This document shows positions 7,126 to 14,461 of a DNA stretch of 23,505 bases, piece after piece; the first letter of the stretch is position 1; each line of letters opens with the position of its first letter. This DNA comes from an uncultured Sutterella sp. (GTDB lineage: Bacteria > Pseudomonadota > Gammaproteobacteria > Burkholderiales > Burkholderiaceae_F). A program made the translations under genes and the position numbers. The notes beneath the pieces are model-generated. The model saw only the letters and a list, made by a program, of their open reading frames with translations. It did no database searches and was not told the origin of the DNA. Location: assembly GCA_937943605.1 (NCBI GenBank), contig CALEAW010000082.1, positions 1 to 23,505 on the forward strand. The letters run 5' to 3'.

Positions 7126-9192
7126 TCAGACCCTCATCAACCGTTCAGGCTGAGTTACTTTACGCAAGAACATCAAGTGGCTTTCGTATTCGTCTAACAC
7201 AGCATGAATGAGTTGCGCCTCTGTCCAACCCATGACGTCGTAGTCGCGACTGCCCTCTTTCAGGATGATTTCTGCTCGAGCATATTGACTCGGTAGGTCC
7301 TCTCTAAAACCGGGTGAGTTATCTGCAGCAATGCCACACTCTGGTAATGCATATCGGCAAAGCTTAATCGCCAGAACAAAATCAGGATGTCCGTCAATGG
7401 CAATCCTAAAGTCGACCCTTTCCGCTCCTTCAGTCGTTGAGGCCACCAAGCCTTCTCGTCTTAAAGCAGATGCAAGATGATTTAAGGCTGGTACGACGTC
7501 CTCACGTAGGTATCGAGAGACGCGTTTGTCGTCAGGATAGAAGACCAAATTTTTTAATCGTTTTTGCCAAGCTTCACGGCTACTGGTTAAAGGGATTAAG
7601 GCGTTACCTTGATTCCAACCAGCGCGTGTCGATGGTGCGCAAGCGGTCGATAGTCGGCTTCGACGTTTCAAGTCGTCCATATGGAGCGATCGCATAAGTC
7701 CTACAAGTGCGACCAATAGAATGATGGCAAACGGCAATGCAGTGATCAAGGTTAAGGTCTGCAAGGCACTGAGGCCTCCTGAAATCAACAAAGCTAATGC
7801 AACAAGCCCGGTTAAGGCGCTCCACAAAACGCGTTGACCAACGGTCGTCTCTTTAGCGCCACCAGACATGAGTTGGTCAACGACCAAAGCGCCACTATCG
7901 GCGGACGTAATAAAGAAAATCACGACCATGAGCATCCCGACAAAGCTTAATAAAGTTGACGCAGGAAAATACGTAAAGAATTTAAATAAAGCGACTGATG
8001 GATCGGCTAAGACCGCTTCTGCGAGTGCTGCGTGGTGAAATTCGCTGATCAAATATATCGCCGTATTTCCGAACCCAGTCATCCACAAGAAGGTGAAGAT
8101 AGCTGGCACCACTAAAACGCCAAGAACGAACTCTCGAATGGTACGTCCTCGTGAAATACGCGCAATAAACAGTCCGACAAAAGGTGACCAAGACAGCCAC
8201 CATGCCCAATAAAGCAGCGTCCAACCTCCGAGCCAATCAGGGTCGGCCGGTGTGTAACTATACAGATTGAACGTTTTTTCAACGATTCCAGACAGATAAC
8301 TCCCAGTATTTTGCACAAAAGCCTTCAGTAGATAGACCGTGGGACCTAAGGCAAAGACTAAGACTAAGAGAAGTATCGCAAGCCAAAGATTAAGGTTTGA
8401 TAGTAAGCGAATGCCTTTGTTTAGACCACTTCCGACCGAGAGGCTCGCAAGTGCCGTAATCACAACGATCAAGATGACTTGCGTGGTGACGTCTACAGAG
8501 ACACCAAAGAGTTGATTGAGTCCGGCGTTGACTTGTAACGCACCAAAGCCTAGGCTTGTGGCAACTCCAAAAATTGTGCCGAGGACAGCAAAAGTATCCA
8601 CTGCGTTACCGATCGGGCCATAAATGCGGTTGCCAATGAGTGGTGACAAGGCTGAACGTAACGTAAGAGGTAAGCCTTTGCGAAAACCGAAATACGCAAT
8701 GATGAGTCCGACGATCCCATAAATCGCCCAGGCGTGTAAGCCCCAATGAAAGAACGTCAGGTGCATGGCCTCTCGTGCGGCAGCTTGCGTGCCTGCTACA
8801 CCAAGAGGTGGCGCCATAAAGTGCATGACTGGTTCAGCGACGCCGAAAAACATAATTCCGATACCCATGCCAGTAGTAAACAGCATGGCAAACCAAGATC
8901 GTGACGAGTATTGAGGTTTGGCATCATCGACGCCTAATCGAATGTCGCCAAAACGAGAAAGACAAAGAAAGATTGCGCCGAAAAGGAGGATGCCAACAGC
9001 AAGGATAAAAACCCAAGAGAAGTGCGTAAAGATATCAGTCTTAAGGTGGCTGAGAACGCGATCAAGCGTTTTTGGTGCTACAAAGGCACATAGTAGCAAC
9101 GCGCTAACAAGGCACATCGACGGTATAACGACGGCAGGTTGAAGTTTGAAATGATTAAAAAAAGGTGAACGTTTCGTTGAACGTATGGCCAT
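7126..9192 (-). CDS. betT: BCCT-family transporter, BetT-like (choline/betaine/carnitine)
   Basis: This 688-aa inner-membrane transporter should import a quaternary ammonium osmolyte such as choline or glycine betaine. About twelve hydrophobic helices span residues 18-500. Two family signatures are clear: GMGIGIMFFGVAEP (108-121) and the aromatic substrate box WTLLYWAWWLSW (324-335), followed by RISRGRTIREF. A long hydrophilic C-terminal tail (about 505-688) matches the extended cytoplasmic domain of BetT-type carriers, which senses osmotic stress in studied members. The exact substrate and coupling ion are not determined here; no bet dehydrogenase genes are nearby. AGGAG precedes the ATG. 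The gene is convergent with the autotransporter and divergent from the aro operon, and has an unusual structured leader described separately. Confidence 0.93.
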   Translation of the reverse strand: MAIRSTKRSPFFNHFKLQPAVVIPSMCLVSALLLCAFVAPKTLDRVLSHLKTDIFTHFSWVFILAVGILLFGAIFLCLSRFGDIRLGVDDAKPQYSSRSWFAMLFTTGMGIGIMFFGVAEPVMHFMAPPLGVAGTQAAAREAMHLTFFHWGLHAWAIYGIVGLIIAYFGFRKGLPLTLRSALSPLIGNRIYGPIGNAVDTFAVLGTIFGVATSLGFGALQVNAGLNQLFGVSVDVTTQVILIVVITALASLSVGSGLNKGIRLLSNLNLWLAILLLVLVFALGPTVYLLKAFVQNTGSYLSGIVEKTFNLYSYTPADPDWLGGWTLLYWAWWLSWSPFVGLFIARISRGRTIREFVLGVLVVPAIFTFLWMTGFGNTAIYLISEFHHAALAEAVLADPSVALFKFFTYFPASTLLSFVGMLMVVIFFITSADSGALVVDQLMSGGAKETTVGQRVLWSALTGLVALALLISGGLSALQTLTLITALPFAIILLVALVGLMRSLHMDDLKRRSRLSTACAPSTRAGWNQGNALIPLTSSREAWQKRLKNLVFYPDDKRVSRYLREDVVPALNHLASALRREGLVASTTEGAERVDFRIAIDGHPDFVLAIKLCRYALPECGIAADNSPGFREDLPSQYARAEIILKEGSRDYDVMGWTEAQLIHAVLDEYESHLMFLRKVTQPERLMRV

Positions 9193-9263
9193 TAGGTCTC
9201 CTTAAAGAAGCTGCGCCTGGACGTTTGATGACTTTTGCCTCAATACGTCTGAAGCAGGTGATT

Positions 9264-9322
9264 GATTGGAACCAAAAAGCAAAGCCGAAGTTCCAATCTT
9301 TGAGCGATTAGAAGCCTTCGGC
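9264..9322 (-). promoter_or_regulatory. Mutually exclusive hairpins in the BCCT leader (terminator versus alternative stem)
   Basis: Read on the minus strand: GCCGAAG (9322-9316), GATTGGAAC (9298-9290), CTTCGGC (9290-9284), then GTTCCAATC (9272-9264). GCCGAAG with CTTCGGC makes a 7-bp stem followed by TTTGCTTTTTGG, which is terminator-like. GATTGGAAC with GTTCCAATC makes a perfect 9-bp stem that interlocks with the first, so the two cannot form together. This is the layout of a transcription-attenuation expression platform. The 25-nt loop of the terminator stem is a weak point. Confidence 0.45.
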
Positions 9323-9338
9323 GCGCTTTTATACAGAA

Positions 9339-9405
9339 TCTCTGAGTTGGCTAATTTGATCCTGCCAAGTGAGGTGAAACCTCAAATTTAACAATGGCTC
9401 AGAGA
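9339..9405 (-). ncRNA. Candidate structured RNA: three-way junction in the BCCT leader
   Basis: TCTCTGAG (9339-9346) pairs with CTCAGAGA (9398-9405), an 8-bp perfect closing stem. It encloses TTGGC/GCCAA (9347-9351 with 9364-9368) and TGAGGT/ACCTCA (9370-9375 with 9379-9384, GAA triloop). The stems are symmetric, so either strand could carry the RNA. The minus strand is preferred because an extended -10 (9420-9427) would start a transcript just before this element, and because the exclusive hairpins and the BCCT gene follow. The sequence does not match a riboswitch class I can recall. Confidence 0.4.
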
Positions 9406-9419
9406 AATCAAAAAGCTGT

Positions 9420-9428
9420 ATTGTAACA
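9420..9428 (-). promoter_or_regulatory. Extended -10 promoter element for the BCCT leader
   Basis: On the minus strand the sequence reads TGTTACAAT: a TGn extension plus TACAAT, 5 of 6 to consensus. No good -35 is seen 17 bp upstream. The spacer contains the palindrome ATGCCAAAAGGCAT. The expected start near 9413 would give a leader of about 220 nt before the ATG at 9192. Confidence 0.4.
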
Positions 9429-9429
9429 T

Positions 9430-9451
9430 ATGCCTTTTGGCATCTTTTTTT
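9430..9451 (+). terminator. Small hairpin with T7 tract, or operator in the BCCT promoter
   Basis: ATGCC-TTTT-GGCAT is followed by C and seven T. In the plus direction it looks like a small intrinsic terminator, yet no plus-strand gene precedes it. On the other strand the same 14-bp symmetric site sits where a repressor could block the BCCT promoter. Both readings are open. Confidence 0.4.
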
Positions 9452-9495
9452 GAGGTGTCCCGTCAGGGTTCTAGCGAGCTCGTTTCGAGTGTATT

Positions 9496-9600
9496 AAGGA
9501 CCTTCAAAAGACATCATCAGGGCGTTTTATGGTGCTAATTGGTTTCGCCTAAAGAAGTTCGCTTAGACGCCTTGATTAAAAGAGAAGGACCTTTAAAAAG
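9496..9600. repeat. Two near-identical direct repeats upstream of the aro leader
   Basis: AAGGACCTTCAAAAG (9496-9510) and AAGGACCTTTAAAAAG (9585-9600) share 14 of 15-16 positions. Each begins with a near-palindrome (AAGGACCTT). They lie 89 bp apart, upstream of the putative aro promoter, and could be regulator sites. The rest of the 9193-9700 gap holds the BCCT leader and the aro promoter region. Confidence 0.35.
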
Positions 9601-9646
9601 TCTGAATTTCGCATATTACCCTCCCCTTTTTAGTGATGTGTTTAGG

Positions 9647-9652
9647 TATGAT
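9647..9652 (+). promoter_or_regulatory. Probable -10 box of the aro operon promoter
   Basis: TATGAT is a good -10 match about 57 bp before the leader-peptide ATG. No convincing -35 lies 16-18 bp upstream (sequence CCCTTT), so an activator may be needed. The start would fall near 9659. Confidence 0.4.
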
Positions 9653-9708
9653 GGTTCTAAGGAACGACGTAATGGCCGTTCTTCTTCTAAACCATTTTGA
9701 GGATTACC

Positions 9709-9768
9709 ATGCACGCACGTCTTTCACAGCGATTTAGCCGCTCTTATCGTTACTTTGCTTTTCGATAA
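9709..9768 (+). CDS. Phe/Tyr-rich leader peptide of the aro operon
   Basis: This 19-codon open frame, MHARLSQRFSRSYRYFAFR then TAA, has its own strong ribosome-binding site (GAGGA at 9699-9703, 5-nt spacing). Five of its 19 residues are aromatic: Phe9, Tyr13, Tyr15, Phe16 and Phe18, with four packed into codons 13-18 (9745-9762). No Trp codon is present. It precedes a terminator/antiterminator pair and the DAHP synthase gene, as in the pheA and trp leaders of enteric bacteria. The peptide itself is expected to have no function. Translation speed at the Phe/Tyr codons is the sensor. Stalling there would cover the 5' arm (9739-9749) of the first hairpin. That the ribosome is regulated this way is inferred from sequence alone. 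Confidence 0.75.
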   Translation: MHARLSQRFSRSYRYFAFR

Positions 9769-9842
9769 GAGTGAATGCGCTGCGTAGCGGTTTTTCTTCT
9801 AAGACTGAAGCCTGCGGTGAATTCACACACTGCAGGTTTTTT
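9739..9842 (+). promoter_or_regulatory. Transcription attenuator: pause hairpin, antiterminator, terminator
   Basis: Hairpin 1:2 pairs CGCTCTTATCG (9739-9749) with CGATAAGAGTG (9763-9773), 11 bp with one G-U, overlapping the Tyr codons. The terminator pairs CCTGCGGTG (9811-9819) with CACTGCAGG (9828-9836), 9 bp allowing one G-U, followed by six T (9837-9842). The antiterminator pairs 9771-9784 with 9813-9826: GTGAAT with ATTCAC, one mismatch, then seven more pairs including three G-U. The antiterminator competes with both other stems. With Phe/Tyr-tRNA charged, the ribosome reaches the stop at 9768 and masks 9771-9780, so the terminator forms. When starved, it stalls at 9745-9762 and the antiterminator forms. 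Another small hairpin (9778-9789, then TTTTTC) lies inside. Confidence 0.72.
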
Positions 9843-9925
9843 GTATCTTGACTGGGCGACACTGCCCAACCCAACAAAATGCTGATGGTGTGTGAATTTG
9901 CCGACAAACTAAAGGACACATCATC

Positions 9926-10942
9926 ATGATCATCATCGTTCACCAGGATGCTTCGCAAGCGTCCGTCAAAGGACTCATCAACGACATCGAGGCTCAGGGC
10001 CTCAAGACCACCATGGTCGTCGGTACCGAAAAGACTATCGTCGGCGTGGTCGGTGACACGCGTTTACTGGACGACGACCGTCTACTCGGTAACGCCATTG
10101 TCGCTGAAGTGAAGCATATCTCTGACCCTTTCAAGCGTGCCAACCGTGCCTTTCATCCTGACGATACCGTCGTTGACGTCAAAGGCGTCAAGGTGGGCGG
10201 TGGTCATTTCGCGATGATTGCAGGGCCCTGCTCTGTCGAAAACCGTGACCAAATCATTGAAGTGGCTCAAGCCGTTCAAGCCGTGAAGGCGTCCGGCGCT
10301 ACGATGCTCCGAGGCGGTGCCTTCAAGCCGCGTACGTCCCCATATGACTTCCAGGGCTTAAAGGCCGATGGCATTGATCTTCTTTTAGAAGCCAAACGTG
10401 AGACGGGACTCCCTATCGTGACCGAAATCATGAACATTAATCATTTGCCTCTCTTTGAAGAAGTGGATGTGATCCAGGTGGGTGCTCGTAGCATGCAAAA
10501 CTTCGAGATGCTTCGTGAATTAGGTAAGCTCGATAAGCCGATTTTGTTAAAGCGCGGTTTGGCTAATACCATCAAAGAACTCCTGATGGCAGCCGAATAC
10601 GTGATGGCCTCAGGCAATACGCAAGTGATGCTTTGCGAACGCGGTATTCGTACTTTCGAAACGGCAACGCGTAATACGCTTGACTTGTCAGCGATTCCTG
10701 TTTTACACGAAAAGACCCATTTGCCGGTCGTGATTGACCCAAGTCACGCCACAGGTGTGGCACGTTATGTGAAGCCTATGGCAGCTGCTGCCGTTGCAGC
10801 CGGTGCTGATGGCCTTATGATTGAAGTGCATAATAATCCTGCTGCGGCACTTTGCGACGGTGCGCAATCTTTGACGCCCGCTGAGTTCGACGAAACCGCG
10901 AAACTCGTGCATGCGGTTCGCGGCGCGATGAAAGGCCACTAA
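9926..10942 (+). CDS. aroF: 3-deoxy-7-phosphoheptulonate synthase, type I-beta
   Basis: This is the first enzyme of the shikimate pathway (PEP plus erythrose-4-phosphate to DAHP). The 338-aa protein has an N-terminal ferredoxin-like regulatory domain (about 1-70), which in the Thermotoga enzyme binds Tyr/Phe for feedback, followed by the TIM barrel. Key motifs are IAGPCSVE with metal-ligand Cys102, GGAFKPRTSPYDFQG (130-144), LLKRG (206-210), DPSHATG with His273, and Glu299 and Asp310 as the remaining metal ligands, the same spacing as in Thermotoga. The ATG follows AAAGGA (9911-9916). It heads the operon and is the direct target of the attenuator. This subclass is usual in Firmicutes and Thermotoga and less expected in betaproteobacteria, which mostly use I-alpha or type II enzymes. 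Confidence 0.96.
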   Translation: MIIIVHQDASQASVKGLINDIEAQGLKTTMVVGTEKTIVGVVGDTRLLDDDRLLGNAIVAEVKHISDPFKRANRAFHPDDTVVDVKGVKVGGGHFAMIAGPCSVENRDQIIEVAQAVQAVKASGATMLRGGAFKPRTSPYDFQGLKADGIDLLLEAKRETGLPIVTEIMNINHLPLFEEVDVIQVGARSMQNFEMLRELGKLDKPILLKRGLANTIKELLMAAEYVMASGNTQVMLCERGIRTFETATRNTLDLSAIPVLHEKTHLPVVIDPSHATGVARYVKPMAAAAVAAGADGLMIEVHNNPAAALCDGAQSLTPAEFDETAKLVHAVRGAMKGH

Positions 10943-10980
10943 AGACACTCACTGACACAGATTAAGAAGGAACCAACATC

Positions 10981-12039
10981 ATGCAAACCATTGACGTACG
11001 AACGGGCCGGCCTTATCAGGTGCTCATCGGCAAAGGGTTACTTGAAAAAGCTGGGGACTGGGTACGTCCTTTGGTGAAAGGCACACGCACGGTGATTGTG
11101 GGTGATAGTCACGTTATGCCGATTTATGCCTCAAAGGTTCAAAAGAGCCTTGAAGCGGCTGGCATGACAGTTTCGACATGGACTTTTGAGGCGGGTGAAG
11201 CGAGTAAAACGCCTTCGACCCTCCTTTCACTCATTAATCACCTCGCCAGTCTCCGTTTAACGCGCACGGATTCGATCGTGGCGTTAGGCGGTGGCGTGAC
11301 GGGGGATCTTGCTGGGCTCGCCGCTTCCCTTTACCTGCGCGGCATTGCTTGTGTACAGATCCCAACGTCGCTCCTTGCCATGGTGGATTCGAGTGTCGGT
11401 GGCAAAACGGCCGTCAATCTAGAAGAAGGTAAAAACCTCATGGGCGCCTTCTTTCAGCCTGTGTTGGTGCTTTGTGACCCCGATTGCCTTCAAACGTTGC
11501 CAGACGTTGAAATGGCGAACGGTTGGGCTGAGATCATTAAATATGCGATGTTGCGTAACGATACCCTTCCCGCTTTGCTCGAAGGTGAACTGACAGACGA
11601 CGCGATGCTCAAAATCATTGCGACGTGTGTTGGGATTAAACGTGACATTGTTGAAGCTGACGAATTTGAAAGTGGGCAACGTGCCCTATTGAATTTAGGT
11701 CATACGATTGGTCATGCGGTGGAACGAGTGACGCACTATGACATTCCACACGGCCGCGCTGTTGGGATTGGGATGGCCGTGATGGCACGAGGTATGGTGC
11801 GCGCAGGTCGTGCACCAGCTGACCTGCTGCCTAAGCTCGATGCTCTCCTCTCGCGCTATGGTTTAACGAACCGTTGCGAGTGGTCTGTGGACGACCTTCT
11901 TGAGGCTGCACGTTCAGACAAAAAGACGGCAGGCAATAAAATCACGTTGATTCTTCCTTATGCCTGGGGTGATTGTCGAACCGTGAAGACGACGTTCGAT
12001 GAGCTTAAGCAACTGATGGTTTTAGGATTAGAGCCTTAA
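10981..12039 (+). CDS. aroB: 3-dehydroquinate synthase
   Basis: AroB converts DAHP to 3-dehydroquinate using NAD+ and a divalent metal, the second pathway step. The 352-aa length is typical. The NAD-binding region GGGVTGDLAGLAASLYLRG (103-121) and PTSLLAMVDSSVGGKTAVN (128-146) are intact. The metal ligands are Glu184 (WAEIIKYAM), His241 (LGHTIGHA) and His257 (PHGRAVGIG), with the spacing of the characterised enzymes. It starts 38 bp after aroF, with AAGGAA ahead of the ATG and no promoter or terminator between them, so it is co-transcribed. Confidence 0.97.
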   Translation: MQTIDVRTGRPYQVLIGKGLLEKAGDWVRPLVKGTRTVIVGDSHVMPIYASKVQKSLEAAGMTVSTWTFEAGEASKTPSTLLSLINHLASLRLTRTDSIVALGGGVTGDLAGLAASLYLRGIACVQIPTSLLAMVDSSVGGKTAVNLEEGKNLMGAFFQPVLVLCDPDCLQTLPDVEMANGWAEIIKYAMLRNDTLPALLEGELTDDAMLKIIATCVGIKRDIVEADEFESGQRALLNLGHTIGHAVERVTHYDIPHGRAVGIGMAVMARGMVRAGRAPADLLPKLDALLSRYGLTNRCEWSVDDLLEAARSDKKTAGNKITLILPYAWGDCRTVKTTFDELKQLMVLGLEP

Positions 12040-12050
12040 AGGGAACGAAA

Positions 12051-13346
12051 ATGAAAGCTTTGATTCATTCAGCGGATCTTAAAGGTGAGATCCCGGCGAT
12101 AGCCTCCAAGTCTTTTGCACATCGCTTATTGATCGCTTCAGCGTTGGCAGATCAATCGACCGTGGTGCATTGCCCTTTGCGCTCTGAAGATATTCTCGCT
12201 ACGGTTCGTGTGTTGTCGGCTTTAGGGGCTGAGATCGTTGATCAGGGCGACCGCTTTGACGTGACCCCCATTACTAAGTCTCCTCGTGGTCTTCAAACCA
12301 ATGCTCTTTTAGATTGTGGTGAGTCTGGTACTACCGCTCGATTCATCTTGCCGATCATCGCTGCTTTGGGTCATGGGGGTGCTTTGACGGGGCATGGTCG
12401 ACTTCCTCAGCGCCCTTTGTCACCGCTTTATGAAGTGTTGGTAGATCACGGTCTTAAACTGAGTCCTCAAGGGACATTTCCTTTGACGGTCAAAGGCCAA
12501 CTTGTGGCTGGTGACTACGCGATTGCTGGGAATGTCTCAAGCCAGTTTGTGGGTGGCCTTTTGTTTGCTTTATCGATTACTGAAGGACGCTCTACTCTGA
12601 CCCTCACTGAAACTATCGAATCGGCGCCCTATATCCGTATGACGTTAGACGTGCTTCGTTTGTTTGGCGTTGACGTTATGGTGTCTGACGACGAACGCGT
12701 GTATCGCATTGTTGGTCAAAAGACCCTCAAGAGCCCTCGTGACGTTACCGTTGAAGCGGACTGGTCAAACGCCGCCTTTTGGTTGGCTGCTGGTGCTGTA
12801 GGTTCGAAGCCGATTACGCTTTCGGGCATTACAAGTCAATCGTCCCAGGGGGACCGTGCCGTATTAGAGATTCTTTGCCGCCTTGGGGCAAAGGTGGATC
12901 AAAACCTGGTTGCTCGAACCATCACGGTCAGTCCTGCGCCCCTCAAAGGTCAGGTGATTGACGCGGCGCAGATTCCAGACCTTGTTCCAATATTGTCTAT
13001 CGTCGCGGCATGCGCTGAAGGCACGACGACCTTTGTGAATGCCGGTCGCCTTCGTATTAAAGAAAGTGATCGTCTGGAGACCACCGGTGACATGCTACGA
13101 ACATTAGGCGTAGAAGTTGAAGTCCTACCCGAAGGGCTCGTGGTGCATGGTCGAGGCCAATTCACGTCCGCGACGCTTTCAGGGGCCAATGACCACCGTA
13201 TTGTCATGTCTGCTGCCATTGCGGCGTTGCGTACGAAAGGGGATGTTACGATCGAAGGCGCCCAAGCTGTACGGAAATCCTATCCACATTTTTTTGAAGA
13301 CTTCTCCCTTTTAGGCGGTCAGGTTACTTTGGAGATAGACGCATGA
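12051..13346 (+). CDS. aroA: 3-phosphoshikimate 1-carboxyvinyltransferase (EPSP synthase)
   Basis: AroA joins PEP to shikimate-3-phosphate, the sixth step. The 431-aa protein has the substrate-binding KSFAHR (Lys20-Arg25), a Gly-rich DCGESGTTARF loop (88-98) that differs from the LGNAGTAMR loop of enteric EPSP synthases, GRLPQRPLSPLYE, GNVSSQFVGGLLFAL and RIKESDRLE (about 334-342). As I recall them, the SEDI-type N-terminal region, the ESGTT loop and the GN-SSQ region are closer to Clostridia proteins. The loop change could affect glyphosate sensitivity, but that cannot be judged here. It follows aroB by 11 bp and overlaps aroC by 4 bp (ATGA), a sign of translational coupling. Confidence 0.96.
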   Translation: MKALIHSADLKGEIPAIASKSFAHRLLIASALADQSTVVHCPLRSEDILATVRVLSALGAEIVDQGDRFDVTPITKSPRGLQTNALLDCGESGTTARFILPIIAALGHGGALTGHGRLPQRPLSPLYEVLVDHGLKLSPQGTFPLTVKGQLVAGDYAIAGNVSSQFVGGLLFALSITEGRSTLTLTETIESAPYIRMTLDVLRLFGVDVMVSDDERVYRIVGQKTLKSPRDVTVEADWSNAAFWLAAGAVGSKPITLSGITSQSSQGDRAVLEILCRLGAKVDQNLVARTITVSPAPLKGQVIDAAQIPDLVPILSIVAACAEGTTTFVNAGRLRIKESDRLETTGDMLRTLGVEVEVLPEGLVVHGRGQFTSATLSGANDHRIVMSAAIAALRTKGDVTIEGAQAVRKSYPHFFEDFSLLGGQVTLEIDA

Positions 13347-14434
13347 GTCACTGGGGTAAAAATTTATCAATGAGTGTCTTTGGTCAAAGTCATGCGGCCG
13401 CGATCGGTGTAACGATTGACGGGTTACCGGCTGGTGAAGCCATTGATATGGGTACGCTACAAGCCTTTATGGATCGTCGTGCGCCTGGTCAAAACAAAAT
13501 GACTACGCAACGTAAAGAACCCGACGCGCCAGAGATTTTGTGTGGCGTGATTGATGGGGTCACCTGTGGGGCCCCATTGACGGCTGTGATTCGTAATACG
13601 GATACCAGATCCAAGGACTATAAGGCGATTGCCGATAAGCCGCGCCCTTCACACGCTGATTGGCCGGCGCACGTAAAGTACGCGGGCTTTCAAGATGTTC
13701 GTGGGGGTGGTGCCTTCTCGGCCCGTCTCACGGCACCTGTGTGCATTGCGGGTGGCATCGCGCTTCAGATTTTGGCGCGACGTGGCATACATGTGGCTGC
13801 CCATATTCTCTCGATTGGTGCGGCGCATGACCGTCCTTTTAACCCGATGGGTGAAGACAGTGCGTCCTTAGCTGCTCGTTTGACGAGACCTTTGGCGGTA
13901 CTCTCTAACGAAGCTGCAGATGCTTTTGCCAATGAGATTGAAGCGGCGCGTAAGTCTGCTGATAGTATTGGCGGTGTGATTGAATGTATGGTGACTGGTC
14001 TCCCTGTTGGCTTGGGTGGCCCGCTCTTTGATGGGATCGACGGGCGCCTTGCGCAAGCCGTCTTTGGGATCCCTGGCATTAAAGGGGTTGCCTTTGGTGA
14101 GGGATTTAATGTTCCCAAAATGCGAGGCTCACAAAACAATGATCCTTGGGGTTTGGTGGACGATGAAGTGGTGCCCCTCACCAATCACGCGGGCGGCGTC
14201 GCAGGCGGCATGACGACAGGCGCTCCATTGATCTTTAGTTGCGCCTTGAAGCCTACGCCATCTATTGGTCAGTCACAACAAACCATTTCGATCGCAACGC
14301 GCGAAGCCACTGACCTCAAAGTCGTTGGTCGACATGATCCGTGTATTGTGGTGAGAGCTGTCCCGATCGTAGAAGCGGTCGCGGCGATCACTATCTTAGA
14401 TGCCCTACTTGATGCGCCTGCGGTGTTGAATTAA
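13343..14434 (+). CDS. aroC: Chorismate synthase
   Basis: AroC makes chorismate from EPSP using reduced FMN, the last common step. The 363-aa protein has RSKDY, GAFSARLTAPV (signature 2) and GRHDPCIVVRAVPIVEA (signature 3). Signature 1, usually G-E-S-H-G near the N-terminus, reads G-Q-S-H-A here (14-18); His17 is kept. The usual RPGHAD is RPSHAD. I recall GQSH variants from Clostridia-type AroC, so this is probably a subfamily difference rather than decay. The start overlaps aroA by 4 bp, and CM follows after 27 bp. The family needs a flavin reductase activity from elsewhere in the cell. Confidence 0.96.
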   Translation: MSHWGKNLSMSVFGQSHAAAIGVTIDGLPAGEAIDMGTLQAFMDRRAPGQNKMTTQRKEPDAPEILCGVIDGVTCGAPLTAVIRNTDTRSKDYKAIADKPRPSHADWPAHVKYAGFQDVRGGGAFSARLTAPVCIAGGIALQILARRGIHVAAHILSIGAAHDRPFNPMGEDSASLAARLTRPLAVLSNEAADAFANEIEAARKSADSIGGVIECMVTGLPVGLGGPLFDGIDGRLAQAVFGIPGIKGVAFGEGFNVPKMRGSQNNDPWGLVDDEVVPLTNHAGGVAGGMTTGAPLIFSCALKPTPSIGQSQQTISIATREATDLKVVGRHDPCIVVRAVPIVEAVAAITILDALLDAPAVLN

Positions 14435-14461
14435 CTGAATTTTGATTTTTAGGATTGCCCC

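Noticed and set aside
9778..9800. Short hairpin CGCT-GCGT-AGCG followed by TTTTTC as the main aro terminator
   Set aside because: The stem is only 4 bp and its sequence is part of the antiterminator. The hairpin at 9811-9836 is much stronger.
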